A stretch of DNA of 64,000 bases from Cladopsammia gracilis. Taxonomy: Eukaryota > Cnidaria > Anthozoa > Scleractinia > Dendrophylliidae. The stretch lies in assembly GCA_022457155.1 (NCBI GenBank), contig JAJGOT010000003.1, forward strand, positions 1,821,001 to 1,885,000. Reading direction: 5' to 3'. Positions 18,823 to 27,962 of the stretch are shown here, piece by piece. Numbering within the stretch: position 1 is the first letter of the stretch; each line of letters begins with the position of its first letter. The position numbers and the translations under genes were made by a program. The notes below the pieces were generated by a model that had not been told where the DNA came from, searched no databases, and saw nothing but the letters and a program-made list of their open reading frames with translations.

Positions 18823-18864
18823 GATGATATATAAATATAAGTTTTAAAAACACAAATATATACC
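18823..18864. promoter_or_regulatory. Divergent promoter between coiled-coil and capsid genes
   Basis: Contains gatatataaatataagt toward the minus-strand gene and acacaaatatatacc directly before the capsid ATG. The ATATATACC-ATGG arrangement recurs at 20134 and 20906. Confidence 0.7.
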
Positions 18865-20108
18865 ATGGCTGTGCAACCGAATCTACTTCCATCTCACAGC
18901 GAAAAGACAGTGGGTGCCATGAAGGCAGAGCGAACCGTTAAGCGCATCACATTCAACCCTTCTGAGGCCAATCCCGGCGAAACACTGTACGTCTCGGTGC
19001 CCAAGCTGGGCGAGCATGATGTCCTTGTGTCTGGCTCGCTTGCACTTGTGTTTAACACCAACCTAGCCGGGGGCCACGCTAACAACTTTCTCGTGCAAAA
19101 TGTTTCTAGGGCCCTGGTGGACAGGCTCATTGTAAAGTTTGGTGCCACCACCGTCGAGGACACAGTTGGGTACGACATCTATAAGATCTTCGAAGACCTT
19201 TTCAAATCAACCGATGAGCGAGACAACATGCTTATGGAGGGCATACAGAGTGTGGATTTGTGTAAGATCCGCTCTGTTGCTGGCGACAAGAAGACTTCCG
19301 GCGTGGATGCAGAGAACAAACTGGAGACAATATATAAGAATAAGTATCGCATCAAACTGGATCACCAAATCTTAACTGATCACGGAATCATGTACCCTCA
19401 GGCCCTATACAGCGATCTGGTCTTCGAACTAACCCTAGCCCCCGCAAGCCAAGTTGTACGAGGGTCAGATACAAGCAAGCTCGTGTACAAGTTGGAAAAC
19501 ATCCAGCTGGAGTACGAGACGATCAGAAGTAAGGATCTGGCTGACGAAGCAACAAGCACTTATACTAGCGGCAAGGGGTTCGCCTATGACTTCGTAATGC
19601 GAGATCGGGTGCATCCCTTCTCAAAAAGCGGGGACACTCGGATGAATCTTGGGTAAACCCACAGCGCAGGTCTCTCAAGGGCATCCTCTTGCTGTTCATC
19701 AACCCCTATGTTGCGGGTGCAAGGGATTCTGAGAACTATTTCAATCCCGACATCACAAAAGTGAAGGTCACCGTAAATGGGGTTCCAAACAGGGTCTACA
19801 ACGAGGGTATCTCCGGCACTGACATGTGGGGTGAAATCTCCCGACACTTTCACACGCGCGGCAGGCCAAACATGAACCTGACCAAATATCTCACAGGCAA
19901 CAAGTTTGGTCTCTGGATTGACCTGCGGTCCATGGCTGACCCAGCTCTGCACGGCAACGGCCAACGGCTCGTCAACACACAGGATGGCGTGCAACTCGAG
20001 ATTGAACGAAACGGCACAGGCTCGGGAAATGCAAACTGCCACATCTTCACCATCTCAGACTCACAGTTGAACATCATTAGCAGGCAGCTGGAATCTGTAC
20101 AGTACTAA
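18865..20108 (+). pseudogene. Double-jelly-roll major capsid protein candidate, frameshifted
   Basis: Two frames (18865-19656 and onward to 20108) cover what is one protein of about 414 residues, as the intact-length homologue at 56519-57769 shows. The break is one missing base at a G-run near 19655. Blocks seen: GHANNFLVQNVSRALVDRLIVKF, DTVGYDIYKIFEDLF, GDKKTSGVDAENKL, a Y-P-Q-A-L-Y-S-D-L strand, then in the second half NPDITKVKVTVNGVPN, KFGLWIDLRSMAD and CHIFTISDSQLNI ending in Tyr. This resembles the double-jelly-roll hexon-like capsid proteins of Polintons. Because the lesion lies in a homopolymer it could be a sequencing error. Confidence 0.65.
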
Positions 20109-20133
20109 AAATACACACACATATATATATACC

Positions 20134-20340
20134 ATGGCCACAAGCAAGATCAACTTCTATGATAAGCCGGCTCCCCTGCCATCCACCGGACCATTATCAT
20201 ATAATGAAATACAAAGACTTCTGGCAAAGGCGCCCTCCCCACCCACACATGAACCAATTGTTTGCAAACCAACTAATATAGGCGTTGGCTATGGACCCAA
20301 GAAAGTTGCCATTCAATGCACTAATCGTGGGCCCCACTAA
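20134..20340 (+). CDS. Short frame overlapping the ATPase start
   Basis: 68 residues with a perfect promoter context (ATATATATACC-ATGG). It overlaps the ATPase frame by 50 bases in another register. It is Pro-rich (PAPLPSTGPLSYNEIQRLL...APSPPTHEP). Two readings are possible: a separate small gene, or the N-terminal extension of the ATPase separated from it by a one-base shift. Polinton-2 lacks these roughly 150 bases altogether: there the promoter sits directly before the ATPase ATG. Confidence 0.4.
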   Translation: MATSKINFYDKPAPLPSTGPLSYNEIQRLLAKAPSPPTHEPIVCKPTNIGVGYGPKKVAIQCTNRGPH

Positions 20341-20890
20341 CTCTGGCAAGACACAGTATCTTCTAAACCAACTGTGCGGCCCCTTTAGGGGTTGTTTTGA
20401 TTACATTGTTTTATTCTGTCCCACATTTGTCAAGAACAAGACATACAATGGCTTCGTGGACCGTGATCCGCACATCTTTGTGATTATCTGCCAACAGCAT
20501 GAAATCGAAGACTGGTTGAAGCTGGCGAGCTTCTTTTTCACATGCACCAACACTTTATTCATTCTCGATGACTGCGCAGCCTCCAAAGATGTCAAAGGCC
20601 GCACAAGCCAGCTGGTCAATCTGGGGTTCAGCGCAAGGCATGACGGCATATCCGTGTGGGTCTTGACGCAGCAGATCACCAGCATTGCCAAACCATATCG
20701 TGATAACATTGCAGCGATCGTGCTCTTTTACACACCTTCCAGCAAGACAACTAAGGCCATATTCGAAGACTATGCCGGCGAGCTCTCCCATGAGGAGTAC
20801 AAAGAGTTTATCGCAAGGCTCAAATCCCACAAGTTCTCCCACCTGGTTTTCTCTCTTAGGTACCCGTATGGAATTGAGTACAAGATTTAA
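20291..20890 (+). CDS. Packaging ATPase (FtsK/HerA, A32-like)
   Basis: 199 residues from ATG 20291. Walker A is GPTNSGKT at 14-21, Walker B is TLFILDD at 88-94, and WVLTQQ at about 123-128 fits the sensor segment of the HerA/FtsK genome-packaging ATPases. It would power DNA entry into the capsid. The length equals that of the Polinton-2 copy at 55903-56502. It starts inside the upstream 20134 frame, so translation may depend on that promoter or on an N-terminally extended form. Confidence 0.88.
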   Translation: MDPRKLPFNALIVGPTNSGKTQYLLNQLCGPFRGCFDYIVLFCPTFVKNKTYNGFVDRDPHIFVIICQQHEIEDWLKLASFFFTCTNTLFILDDCAASKDVKGRTSQLVNLGFSARHDGISVWVLTQQITSIAKPYRDNIAAIVLFYTPSSKTTKAIFEDYAGELSHEEYKEFIARLKSHKFSHLVFSLRYPYGIEYKI

Positions 20891-20905
20891 ACACAAATAT
20901 ATACC

Positions 20906-21145
20906 ATGGATGTGCCAACCAACCTACACAAGCTCACTGTGCTTTCACAGCTTTTGGATGAATTACACAAACACACACTTGATGCGCAAAACAAAATTAT
21001 CAAAACCGCTAGTGAGGAAAATCTGCGCCTTATGCTTCTCAACAGATATCCCTTGCGGTTGAATTCTATGCCAGACACCATTGCGGGGCTTATACGTGAG
21101 ATTGAAACTCTTTTACCAGCAATCAAGAGAATTATCGAAAATTAA
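20906..21145 (+). CDS. Small helical protein, unknown
   Basis: 79 residues, preceded by ACACAAATATATACC-ATGG. Helical throughout with conserved LHKLTVLSQLLDELHKH and LRLMLLNRYPL, ending IKRIIEN. The homologue is at 55643-55880, where it is frameshifted. Conservation in both elements shows it is real. Function unknown; it lies in the block between ATPase and integrase. Confidence 0.7.
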   Translation: MDVPTNLHKLTVLSQLLDELHKHTLDAQNKIIKTASEENLRLMLLNRYPLRLNSMPDTIAGLIREIETLLPAIKRIIEN

Positions 21146-21175
21146 AAAAATACACACACATTATATATACCCCTG

Positions 21176-21776
21176 ATGATGGCACAAGCAGCTGAAGACC
21201 AGGTCGACTTGAGCGAAGTAATGCAGATGCTGGAGGCTGCCCCTGATACCGCACCTCCCACAGGTCTCGTGTGTGACGATGGCATTCCTGCCAAACGTGA
21301 GAAGCTGGCAATCCTTGTTTCAACCGGCAAGGCCAAAGAATCTATCGGCGTGCAGCTTACACACGATCATGTGAAGCGCCTTTCAGACAAGGACGTTGAC
21401 AAATACATCAAAAGGTACGAGGCCTATGTCAGCAACAAGACAACAGAATCCCTAGTTGATTCAGCCATAATGCTCTTGTCCAAAGGAGTTGGTATGGTGG
21501 TCGACCTTGATGATGTCAAGGAATTACAGAAAGAACTCAAAAATGATTACATCATCTACCAGGAGCTGTCAAATCTTGCTGGAGGTCTTGCCCTGAGATG
21601 CGGCCGATGGCTGGCACTTGCCAATGCTGCTCATCACAACAAAACACGTCAAGTTTGAACGAGAGCCTGATCACAAGCCTGACTTAATAGAATTGGAACC
21701 ACAACCCACACATCCAAGCAGAGACAGTGAAGGTTATCCACTCGAGGGCTTTGATGAAGTTGGGCTGGGACCTTGA
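21176..21776 (+). pseudogene. Conserved soluble protein, frameshifted near its 3' end
   Basis: The frame 21176-21658 gives 160 residues; the last 40 residues of the homologue at 55034-55624 (196 residues) are found here in another frame ending at 21776 (…EGYPLEGFDEVG). The shift lies near 21630. Conserved blocks are REKLAILVSTGKAKESIG, VKRLSDKDVDKYIKRYEAYV and NKTTESLVDSAIMLLSKG. The first half reads like a helix-turn-helix or small DNA-binding protein, but I cannot name a family. It follows TATATACCCCTG-ATG. Confidence 0.65.
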
Positions 21777-21778
21777 AG

Positions 21779-21852
21779 GAACCTGGGCGGAACCTGGGCG
21801 GAACCTGGGCGGAACCTGTGCGGAACCTGGGCGGAACCTAGGTGGAACCTGT
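21779..21852. repeat. 11-bp minisatellite
   Basis: About 6.6 copies of gaacctgggcg directly after the stop codon at 21776. Polinton-2 has a related 11-bp repeat (ggaacctggca type) at the same place, 54978-55031. Confidence 0.85.
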
Positions 21853-21896
21853 CAGCACACCTGGCCAAATTTTCAAAAATCATATATATACCCACT

Positions 21897-22353
21897 ATGG
21901 ACACACCACTCGAGACGATCCCTGAAGAAACTCAAACTCCAACGCCAACTCCAACACCTGCACGCGTTACCTCTGAGGTCCCGAAAACAAAGCCTGCAAC
22001 AGAAAAGAACCCAGGCCGTGTTGCTTCTGGCAAAAGGCTAGCAGAGCGCAACCGCCTGGCCCGTGAAGCAAAGAAAAAGGCCGAAGCACAAAAGGCCGCA
22101 CCCAGTTCTGCAAACCAACCCTCAACAAGTGACACAACAACTGACACTAACAGCAACTCAATCTTTTATATTCTGGGGGTTGGAGGGTTGATTGTCTCTG
22201 TTATGGGTGTGTATTACCAACGCGAAGCCATAATGCAAAAGCTTGGCCACAAACCAAACACAGACCCCACCACCAGCAAACACACCGACCCCACCACCAG
22301 AACAACCCCCATCTCGAATTCCAGTAAGACAAGGAATCAAAAAAATGGAATAA
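21897..22353 (+). pseudogene. Basic single-pass membrane protein, late frameshift
   Basis: Starts after TATATATACCCACT-ATGG. Pro/Thr-rich N-terminus, basic segment PGRVASGKRLAERNRLAREAKKK, and one membrane segment (IFYILGVGGLIVSVMGVYY) followed by QREAIM. The homologue at 54492-54941 ends in REME; here the matching end (KKME) is in another frame closing at 22353, so a shift lies in the ACCCCACC repeats near 22270-22290. The open frame otherwise runs on to 22394 into the next gene. Probably a virion membrane protein; basic stretch could touch DNA. Confidence 0.65.
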
Positions 22354-22386
22354 AAAATAAACACATATGTATACTGCACACAAACC

Positions 22387-22608
22387 ATGGCTGACAATAA
22401 GCTTGTGAAGTCTATCCTCGACGCCGCAACAATAACTGGCCTTATCGCTGGTATTGGTTGGATTGGGAAAAAGACCATCAAAGAAAACTTCACTGCCGAC
22501 CCCAGTGCAAGCTTGATGAACTATGTCAAGTTCACAGCCGTCATGGCTGGCAGCATCGCGCTGAAGAAATATCTCGAGGACCAGAAAATCCTCCCAGACA
22601 ACATGTAA
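22387..22608 (+). CDS. Small conserved membrane protein, 73 residues
   Basis: MADNKLVKSILDAATITGLI at the start, then a hydrophobic segment (TGLIAGIGWIGKK) and a second (FTAVMAGSIALKKYL). The homologue at 54245-54466 has the same length and about four residues in five the same. Promoter variant is CATATGTATAC, about 20 bases before the ATG. Probably a two-pass membrane protein. Confidence 0.75.
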   Translation: MADNKLVKSILDAATITGLIAGIGWIGKKTIKENFTADPSASLMNYVKFTAVMAGSIALKKYLEDQKILPDNM

Positions 22609-22633
22609 AACCACATGTATACACACAACCACA

Positions 22634-23071
22634 ATGGCCAGCATTGCAATAATGGCCCTTGGCGCTGTTTTGAATGCTGCGGCTTTCACTGGCGGCAATT
22701 ATCTCGCGAAGTATCTATCTGGTGATAATGGGAAGGCAGCAATGGATGAGAAAATCCGGCATGACAAAGCTCTGGAACAATACCAAGCGGCTTACGCTAA
22801 ATACCAAAAGGACCGCACTAAGCTCCTCGACTGGATTGCAGCCAATGATCGGATAAAACACCAACCTAACCAAAACTTTCAAACCACCGACCAAGCCCTG
22901 GTCTTGTACAACCAGATGCATAAATCGCAACCTGATAAACAAATCAAAGATTACAAAGAGCCCCAGTTCTCAGACTTCTACAAACCCAGCCAACAACAGC
23001 AGACTGGTGAACTTGCTTTTATTGGAGGCACCTTGCTTGCAGGTGGGTATGCGGCCTATCGCCTTCTGTAA
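22634..23071 (+). CDS. Small protein with hydrophobic ends
   Basis: 145 residues: N-terminal hydrophobic segment (IAIMALGAVLNAAAFTGG), long charged helix (YQAAYAKYQKDRTKLLDWIAANDRIK), C-terminal hydrophobic segment (ELAFIGGTLLAGGYAAYRLL). Homologue of similar length at 53801-54229. The leader ATGTATACACACAACCACA precedes the ATG. Function unknown; structural membrane role likely. Confidence 0.75.
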   Translation: MASIAIMALGAVLNAAAFTGGNYLAKYLSGDNGKAAMDEKIRHDKALEQYQAAYAKYQKDRTKLLDWIAANDRIKHQPNQNFQTTDQALVLYNQMHKSQPDKQIKDYKEPQFSDFYKPSQQQQTGELAFIGGTLLAGGYAAYRLL

Positions 23072-23109
23072 AAAATCGGCAACACAATACATAAGTATAT
23101 ACCATCCCT

Positions 23110-24099
23110 ATGGAAGCCAAACTCTCAAAGATCTATTACAGTCCTAAAGGCTACTGGAAAGGACTTGCCGCTGTCAAAAAGCTAGCTGCAGCAGCCAAGG
23201 TCTCTGAAGAGGCGGCAAAGAAATGGCTCGTCAAACAAGCCCTTTGGCAAGTTTACCTCCCTGCACCACGCCATATCCCTCGCCCAAAGTTTGATGTTCA
23301 AACTCCTAATGCAGTGCATCAAGCTGATCTACTGTTTTTGCCACATGACAAACTGCCCCACGGGCGAAAGGTTTACAAATATGCTTTGACAGTTGTTGAT
23401 GTGGCTAGCCGTTACAAAGCAGCAGAGCCCTTGACTTCGAAAGAGTCTGATGAAGTTTCGAAGGCGCTTACACGTATTTACAGGCGTGGGCCTTTGAAAT
23501 GGCCACAACTGTTGCAAGTCGATCCGGGGACAGAGTTTATGGGGGCTGTGACTAAAGAGACTGAGGCCCATAAAACAACCATTCGTCGTGGGCGTGTTGA
23601 TATCCACAGAGACCAAGGGATTGTTGAAAGATTCAACAGAACCCTGGCTGAACGATTGTTTGGTTACCAGTACGCAGTTGAAATGAATCTGCCCTCTGGC
23701 CGTTCGACTGCTTGGGTTAAAAGATTGCCAGATGTTATCTCGGCCTTGAACAATGAAGTGACTCAACTCACTGGCAAGAAGCCTGCGCAAGCGATCAAAG
23801 AGAAAGCAACCTCAGCTAAGCCAGCGACACCATATTTGAGACCAGTTGGCAAGAAGGAAAAGAAGCTCCCTCATGGAGTCAATTTGAGATATCTGTATTA
23901 CCCCGGTGAGCTTGAAGGCGGTAGTCGACGGGCAACTGATCCGATCTGGTCTTTGAAAGTCTACCAAATACAAAGGATTGACACCAAGCCAGATGCGCCG
24001 GCCGTCTATTATCTGTACGACGGACCCAAGCGCGGGTTTGTGCGTGAGGAGTTGATGGTTGTGCCACCGGGCACTCAGTTGCCTCCTGTATCTTTGTGA
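23110..24099 (+). CDS. INT: Retroviral-type (rve/DDE) integrase
   Basis: 329 residues. Catalytic triad by position: Asp73 (HQADLLF), Asp138 (VDPGTEFMG), Glu173 (HRDQGIVERFNRTLAERLF). The usual N-terminal HHCC zinc finger is replaced by a short helical domain (KGLAAVKKLAAAAKVSEEAAKKWLVKQ). The C-terminus (YYLYDGPKRGFVREEL) is a small beta domain like those of Polinton integrases. About 94% of residues match 52798-53787. It joins element ends to target DNA and would make the target duplication seen here. It overlaps the polymerase 3' end by 25 bases in convergent orientation. Confidence 0.93.
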   Translation: MEAKLSKIYYSPKGYWKGLAAVKKLAAAAKVSEEAAKKWLVKQALWQVYLPAPRHIPRPKFDVQTPNAVHQADLLFLPHDKLPHGRKVYKYALTVVDVASRYKAAEPLTSKESDEVSKALTRIYRRGPLKWPQLLQVDPGTEFMGAVTKETEAHKTTIRRGRVDIHRDQGIVERFNRTLAERLFGYQYAVEMNLPSGRSTAWVKRLPDVISALNNEVTQLTGKKPAQAIKEKATSAKPATPYLRPVGKKEKKLPHGVNLRYLYYPGELEGGSRRATDPIWSLKVYQIQRIDTKPDAPAVYYLYDGPKRGFVREELMVVPPGTQLPPVSL

Positions 24100-27000
24100 C
24101 CATATGCAAGCGTATGAACGCCATCGTCTTTTATCCAGCGCTTTGAATCAAAGGGCGAGAGTGTTATCTTGGTGATGTGCTCACCGAAGATTTGGTGGCC
24201 TTTGCTTCGGAGCCTGTCCATCCCATGCTTGAAGGCTCGCCGATCGAAAAGAGCTTCCTTGTAATTCTGGTGGATGATCTCTTTCTTTGTGACAACCTTT
24301 GTGGTGCCCTTTGCTTTCTTGATGTTTTTGTCGTCCTCTAGTAAGATAGAGTACATCTTCGAGCAAAGACACACAACCTCTGAGATGGGCACACCCTCGC
24401 ACTCGTCCTTCATCTTCCCAATGACCTTCTTGTTAAGCTGGCTGTGGAGTGGATGGTCCTTGGGATAGTCACTCGTGTCGTAGAGTTCATCCCGAAGGTT
24501 CTCCATGTCTTTGTAAACATCATCCGTCTTGATCTCGAGGAGCAGAGAGTCTGTGTCTGTGTAAAGTAGGTCTACGCGTGGACCATATTTCAGCTTGAGA
24601 TGTTTGTAATAGAAGTCATACATCAGTGTTTTGGAAAGATCAAGGATGCACATGCCTGTGTAGACTGGGCGGTTGAAGAGGATTTTCTCCCTGTGCATCT
24701 GGATCCCCGCCATGTTAGATCCAAAGACTGTTGCTCTGGAAAACAGCGGGCTTGCGATAAGCTTTCTAATCTTGTCTTGCTCGTGCGATCGGACAAGCTT
24801 CATGTCGATTCGATTTCTGAGGTTCTCCATTGTCTTACCGAAGACTGAGTTGTTCATGAGCTTGAAGAAGTTCTTCTCAAAATCGGAAGTGGCCTTCTTT
24901 CTGAGCTCAGTGTTCAGGGAGATGTATGGCTCCATCCAAGCCCTCTGCTCAAACTTGAGCATTTTGTGGATTTTCGTCAACTTCATTCCCAGATCCAGGT
25001 ACTGCTGGAGATTTCTGTAATGCAACACATACCGAGATTTCTTGTTTAGGGTAAGGAGCAGCTTCTGTGTCTTGTCTTCTGACTGTCCCTCTGCCAAGGC
25101 CCTTTGATATGGAGACATCCATGCCTTAGGAACGGCCTGACTTTCTGGGGCAAGAGGATAAGCGTTGTGCTCATCGTGCAGCTCCTCGGGGTACTCAAGA
25201 TCAACCTCGAGGATGTAACCAATCTTTCTGTTTGACCTCCACTTCCTGATCTGGTGTTGAGTTGGAAAGACAGGGCACCATGAGAAGTTGCCAACTGGGA
25301 GAGGCTGACTCATGGCCCATCCATATAGATTGTTCGCGTCGAGATACATGATATAACTTGACTCTTCGTTGGGGTTGTGATCGTGAAGATAGGGGTTGTT
25401 AGCCTTGCAGTACCGCCTGCTCTCCATGGATATACCACCTCGCAAGCCTCTTTCAACAAAGAGATGCATGTCAACATCTGTGAGCAGCTCCAGGTTGATG
25501 CCCGTATACCTGAGAAGGGCGTCCCATGAGAGGCCAGGGCTTGTGTAATAATGTGCCGGGTCAAGCTTGTAATGTTGCAGACATGTTTTTCTGAAGTTCT
25601 CGAAAACATCGACCAGAAGAAGCACATCTGTCATGAGGTAGAGATCGTGGTAATCTCCAAGCGTCTTGCATCCAAATACCTCCCACACTTTTTGCGCGTG
25701 GGCGTATTCCTTATCTGAGATACCTTCCTTCTTGAGCTCGCTGTAGAAGGCATCCTTCGGCGGTAGAGAGGTCTCCTCGAATCGAGCCCATGAGTCCATG
25801 TATTCGTATGGGTAAATCCCTTTTTGCAGTAGAAGGTTGCGTTTGGCTTGGTTCTTCTCATAGCTTGCCGTGATTGTGAAGGACTCTGGCTTGTTTGCTT
25901 CAACCAGGGCACTGAGGCTTGACTGCATGAACTGCAAGCTGTCAATGAACCTTAGCTTGCCGAGGGAGAAAGAGATGTATTTCTCCATGTTGTTGGGAAT
26001 GCATGTCAAATCAGATTGAATGCCTGCAATTCCACTCATGATGTGGTGTGCATCATAACCCTTCAAGTTGTGAAAGTTTACGGGGATTATTTCCGTTTTC
26101 GGGTTGGTTCGGAAATAGTTGATGTTGCAAAAACTGTGAGCCGCACCCCGATATTTACCTGTAATGTGGCAATGATCTTTGACTGCGTCTCGAACAGAGT
26201 CTTGGATTAGAGACTCCCCGCAGAAAAGACAGTCGACCTGCTCGAATAAATTTTCTGTGATGGGCTTCCATTTGTTTCTTGGTCCAAAAAATGGGAACTC
26301 TTCTAACTCACCATCCTCGCCCTTGATGTAAGTTTTGAATGCCTTTTGGTAACATTTGTTGGTGAAACGATGAACAAAGCCCACGTATTCTCCGGTATTT
26401 GGATCATAGACTTCAGTGGCATCCCTGTGGTTCCTCTTGGTGAGAGACTTGTTACAGATGTGACAGTCAGTTGTGCTGTTGAATTCAATCCATTCCTTTC
26501 TCGTCATTGAGAGTGGTGCCTTGTCATGTAGTTCGTCTCTGATCACTGCTTCCAGCTGCTGAAGGCTGTTAAGAAAGACTGGCACAGCGTCCTCTCCTCT
26601 GTATAGGTAAGGGCCCTTTGTCTCCCCATCAGAGCGAACAGCTAACATGCAGAACCCGCAGGGTTTATGTATTGATGTCGCAGTAGTGCTGCTCTGTTGG
26701 GGATCTGGTATGCATCCATGGACTTTTTCAACAATGCTTTCGAAGTCAGCATGAATAACCCAAGGCTTCTTCATCTGGTTCTGAAAGTTCTTGAAGTAGA
26801 GGAAGTTTTCGCCTTCTTTGGGCATTTCAACTCGTGCCGGCCTGCCTTTTACTCCCCTGCAATAGAAGAGATGGTCGGTGAGAACCCTTTCTGAAGAGAA
26901 GGGTTGGAGACACCTGTCACAGTGATGCATACGACGCCCAACATTGAACTCACTGTGTAGAAGTCTGCTCATGCTCTTGATGTAACAGTAATGCGAAGTG

Positions 27001-27779
27001 TGTATGTCTGTGAGCAACATCAGATTAATCCTTCGCAGATTGGGATCCCCTTGCTCACTGACTCTGATTACAACCACCTTGTTGTTTTTCCAGCCATAAA
27101 CGTTGATTGCAAGGTTGTTTTGACGTTCAACCTTAGAAATCTGACTCAATGGCGTTGGAAAATCAACTCCAGTGCAGTCAAGGCCATCATCAATGGGATA
27201 ACTTCCTGGTCTGTCTGAATGCGCCTCGGCAGGGAACAATGCCGATCGCAATGCCCCACGTAGACACTGATTGTCTCTGTTCTTTACATTGATGATTGCC
27301 TGCTTCGACCTGAGTTTTGATGGTGTTGGGATAAATGTACCGCCTCGTATAGGCTTGTACACCCCGAATTCAAGGTAAACAGTTTTGATTTTATCAACCA
27401 CCCAACCAGAACCTAACTGCTGCCATCTAGCAATCTCTTCCTTAAAACCATTCACAATGTCTTCTAGAAAGCCTTCCTCTCGCAGCTTATAGATATGTGT
27501 CACAATCAGTGGTTTAATGTTCCAAAAGAAGTGATTCATTTCTCGATTGTTATCACCTGCCATTGAAAAGTGAACATCGAATGACAAAGTGACCTTCACC
27601 CCGCCAAGCTCTGTGACTTCGCGTGCAATTCTCTGGAGAATGACTGCCTTATTAGTTATGAAGAATGAATTCAGATCCTTGATTTGGTAATCATCAGGGA
27701 CATTCATCTTATAACCATGCAGCCAATTACCGAAGTAATCGTGGTTCCTTGGGTTGAAGTCAAGACGTTGAGCCTCCAT
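24075..27779 (-). CDS. POLB: Protein-primed-type family B DNA polymerase (Polinton-1)
   Basis: 1234 residues from ATG 27779, which follows TATATAAC; further in-frame ATGs at 27845 and 28010 lie in terminal-repeat sequence. Order: a D-N-Q-C (about 165) and S-H-Y-C (about 265) pair resembling an OTU-like cysteine protease fold; a C2H2-like finger (CDRCLQPF...DHLFYC); exonuclease motif ADFESI (about 341); Cys-rich and endonuclease VII-like block DHCHITGKYRGAAHSFCN (about 530); second exonuclease motif FHNLKGYDAHHI; polymerase motif A YLDANNLYGWAM (about 812), motif B FFKLMNNSVFGKTMEN (about 970), motif C YTDTDSLL (about 1070). It is intact. It belongs to a different polymerase lineage from the Polinton-2 one. 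Confidence 0.93.
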   Translation of the reverse strand: MEAQRLDFNPRNHDYFGNWLHGYKMNVPDDYQIKDLNSFFITNKAVILQRIAREVTELGGVKVTLSFDVHFSMAGDNNREMNHFFWNIKPLIVTHIYKLREEGFLEDIVNGFKEEIARWQQLGSGWVVDKIKTVYLEFGVYKPIRGGTFIPTPSKLRSKQAIINVKNRDNQCLRGALRSALFPAEAHSDRPGSYPIDDGLDCTGVDFPTPLSQISKVERQNNLAINVYGWKNNKVVVIRVSEQGDPNLRRINLMLLTDIHTSHYCYIKSMSRLLHSEFNVGRRMHHCDRCLQPFSSERVLTDHLFYCRGVKGRPARVEMPKEGENFLYFKNFQNQMKKPWVIHADFESIVEKVHGCIPDPQQSSTTATSIHKPCGFCMLAVRSDGETKGPYLYRGEDAVPVFLNSLQQLEAVIRDELHDKAPLSMTRKEWIEFNSTTDCHICNKSLTKRNHRDATEVYDPNTGEYVGFVHRFTNKCYQKAFKTYIKGEDGELEEFPFFGPRNKWKPITENLFEQVDCLFCGESLIQDSVRDAVKDHCHITGKYRGAAHSFCNINYFRTNPKTEIIPVNFHNLKGYDAHHIMSGIAGIQSDLTCIPNNMEKYISFSLGKLRFIDSLQFMQSSLSALVEANKPESFTITASYEKNQAKRNLLLQKGIYPYEYMDSWARFEETSLPPKDAFYSELKKEGISDKEYAHAQKVWEVFGCKTLGDYHDLYLMTDVLLLVDVFENFRKTCLQHYKLDPAHYYTSPGLSWDALLRYTGINLELLTDVDMHLFVERGLRGGISMESRRYCKANNPYLHDHNPNEESSYIMYLDANNLYGWAMSQPLPVGNFSWCPVFPTQHQIRKWRSNRKIGYILEVDLEYPEELHDEHNAYPLAPESQAVPKAWMSPYQRALAEGQSEDKTQKLLLTLNKKSRYVLHYRNLQQYLDLGMKLTKIHKMLKFEQRAWMEPYISLNTELRKKATSDFEKNFFKLMNNSVFGKTMENLRNRIDMKLVRSHEQDKIRKLIASPLFSRATVFGSNMAGIQMHREKILFNRPVYTGMCILDLSKTLMYDFYYKHLKLKYGPRVDLLYTDTDSLLLEIKTDDVYKDMENLRDELYDTSDYPKDHPLHSQLNKKVIGKMKDECEGVPISEVVCLCSKMYSILLEDDKNIKKAKGTTKVVTKKEIIHQNYKEALFDRRAFKHGMDRLRSKGHQIFGEHITKITLSPFDSKRWIKDDGVHTLAYGHKDTGGN

Positions 27780-27962
27780 GTTATATACAGGGATTTCCTT
27801 TTCTCCAATTGCTGGTCTCGCATCGGGCCTCTGTGCCATTGCCATGTGGGTTGGTATATGCGGGGATGGGGTTTCTTCAATTGGTGGTCTCGTGTCGGGG
27901 CCAGCATCCACAAGCTGTGGTTGGGGATGGTCTCGTGCCGGGTCAGCATTCACAAGCCCTGT
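27780..27962. promoter_or_regulatory. Polymerase upstream region with repeated promoter modules
   Basis: On the minus strand it carries cttgtgaatgctgacccggc modules, then caattgaagaaa, CATATACCAACCCAC-ATGG, another caattggagaaaa and finally TATATAAC-ATGG. The module series CAATTGGAGAAA plus CATATACC also precedes the nuclease gene (11690-11726), so the two outermost genes share promoter sequence derived from the terminal repeats. Confidence 0.6.
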
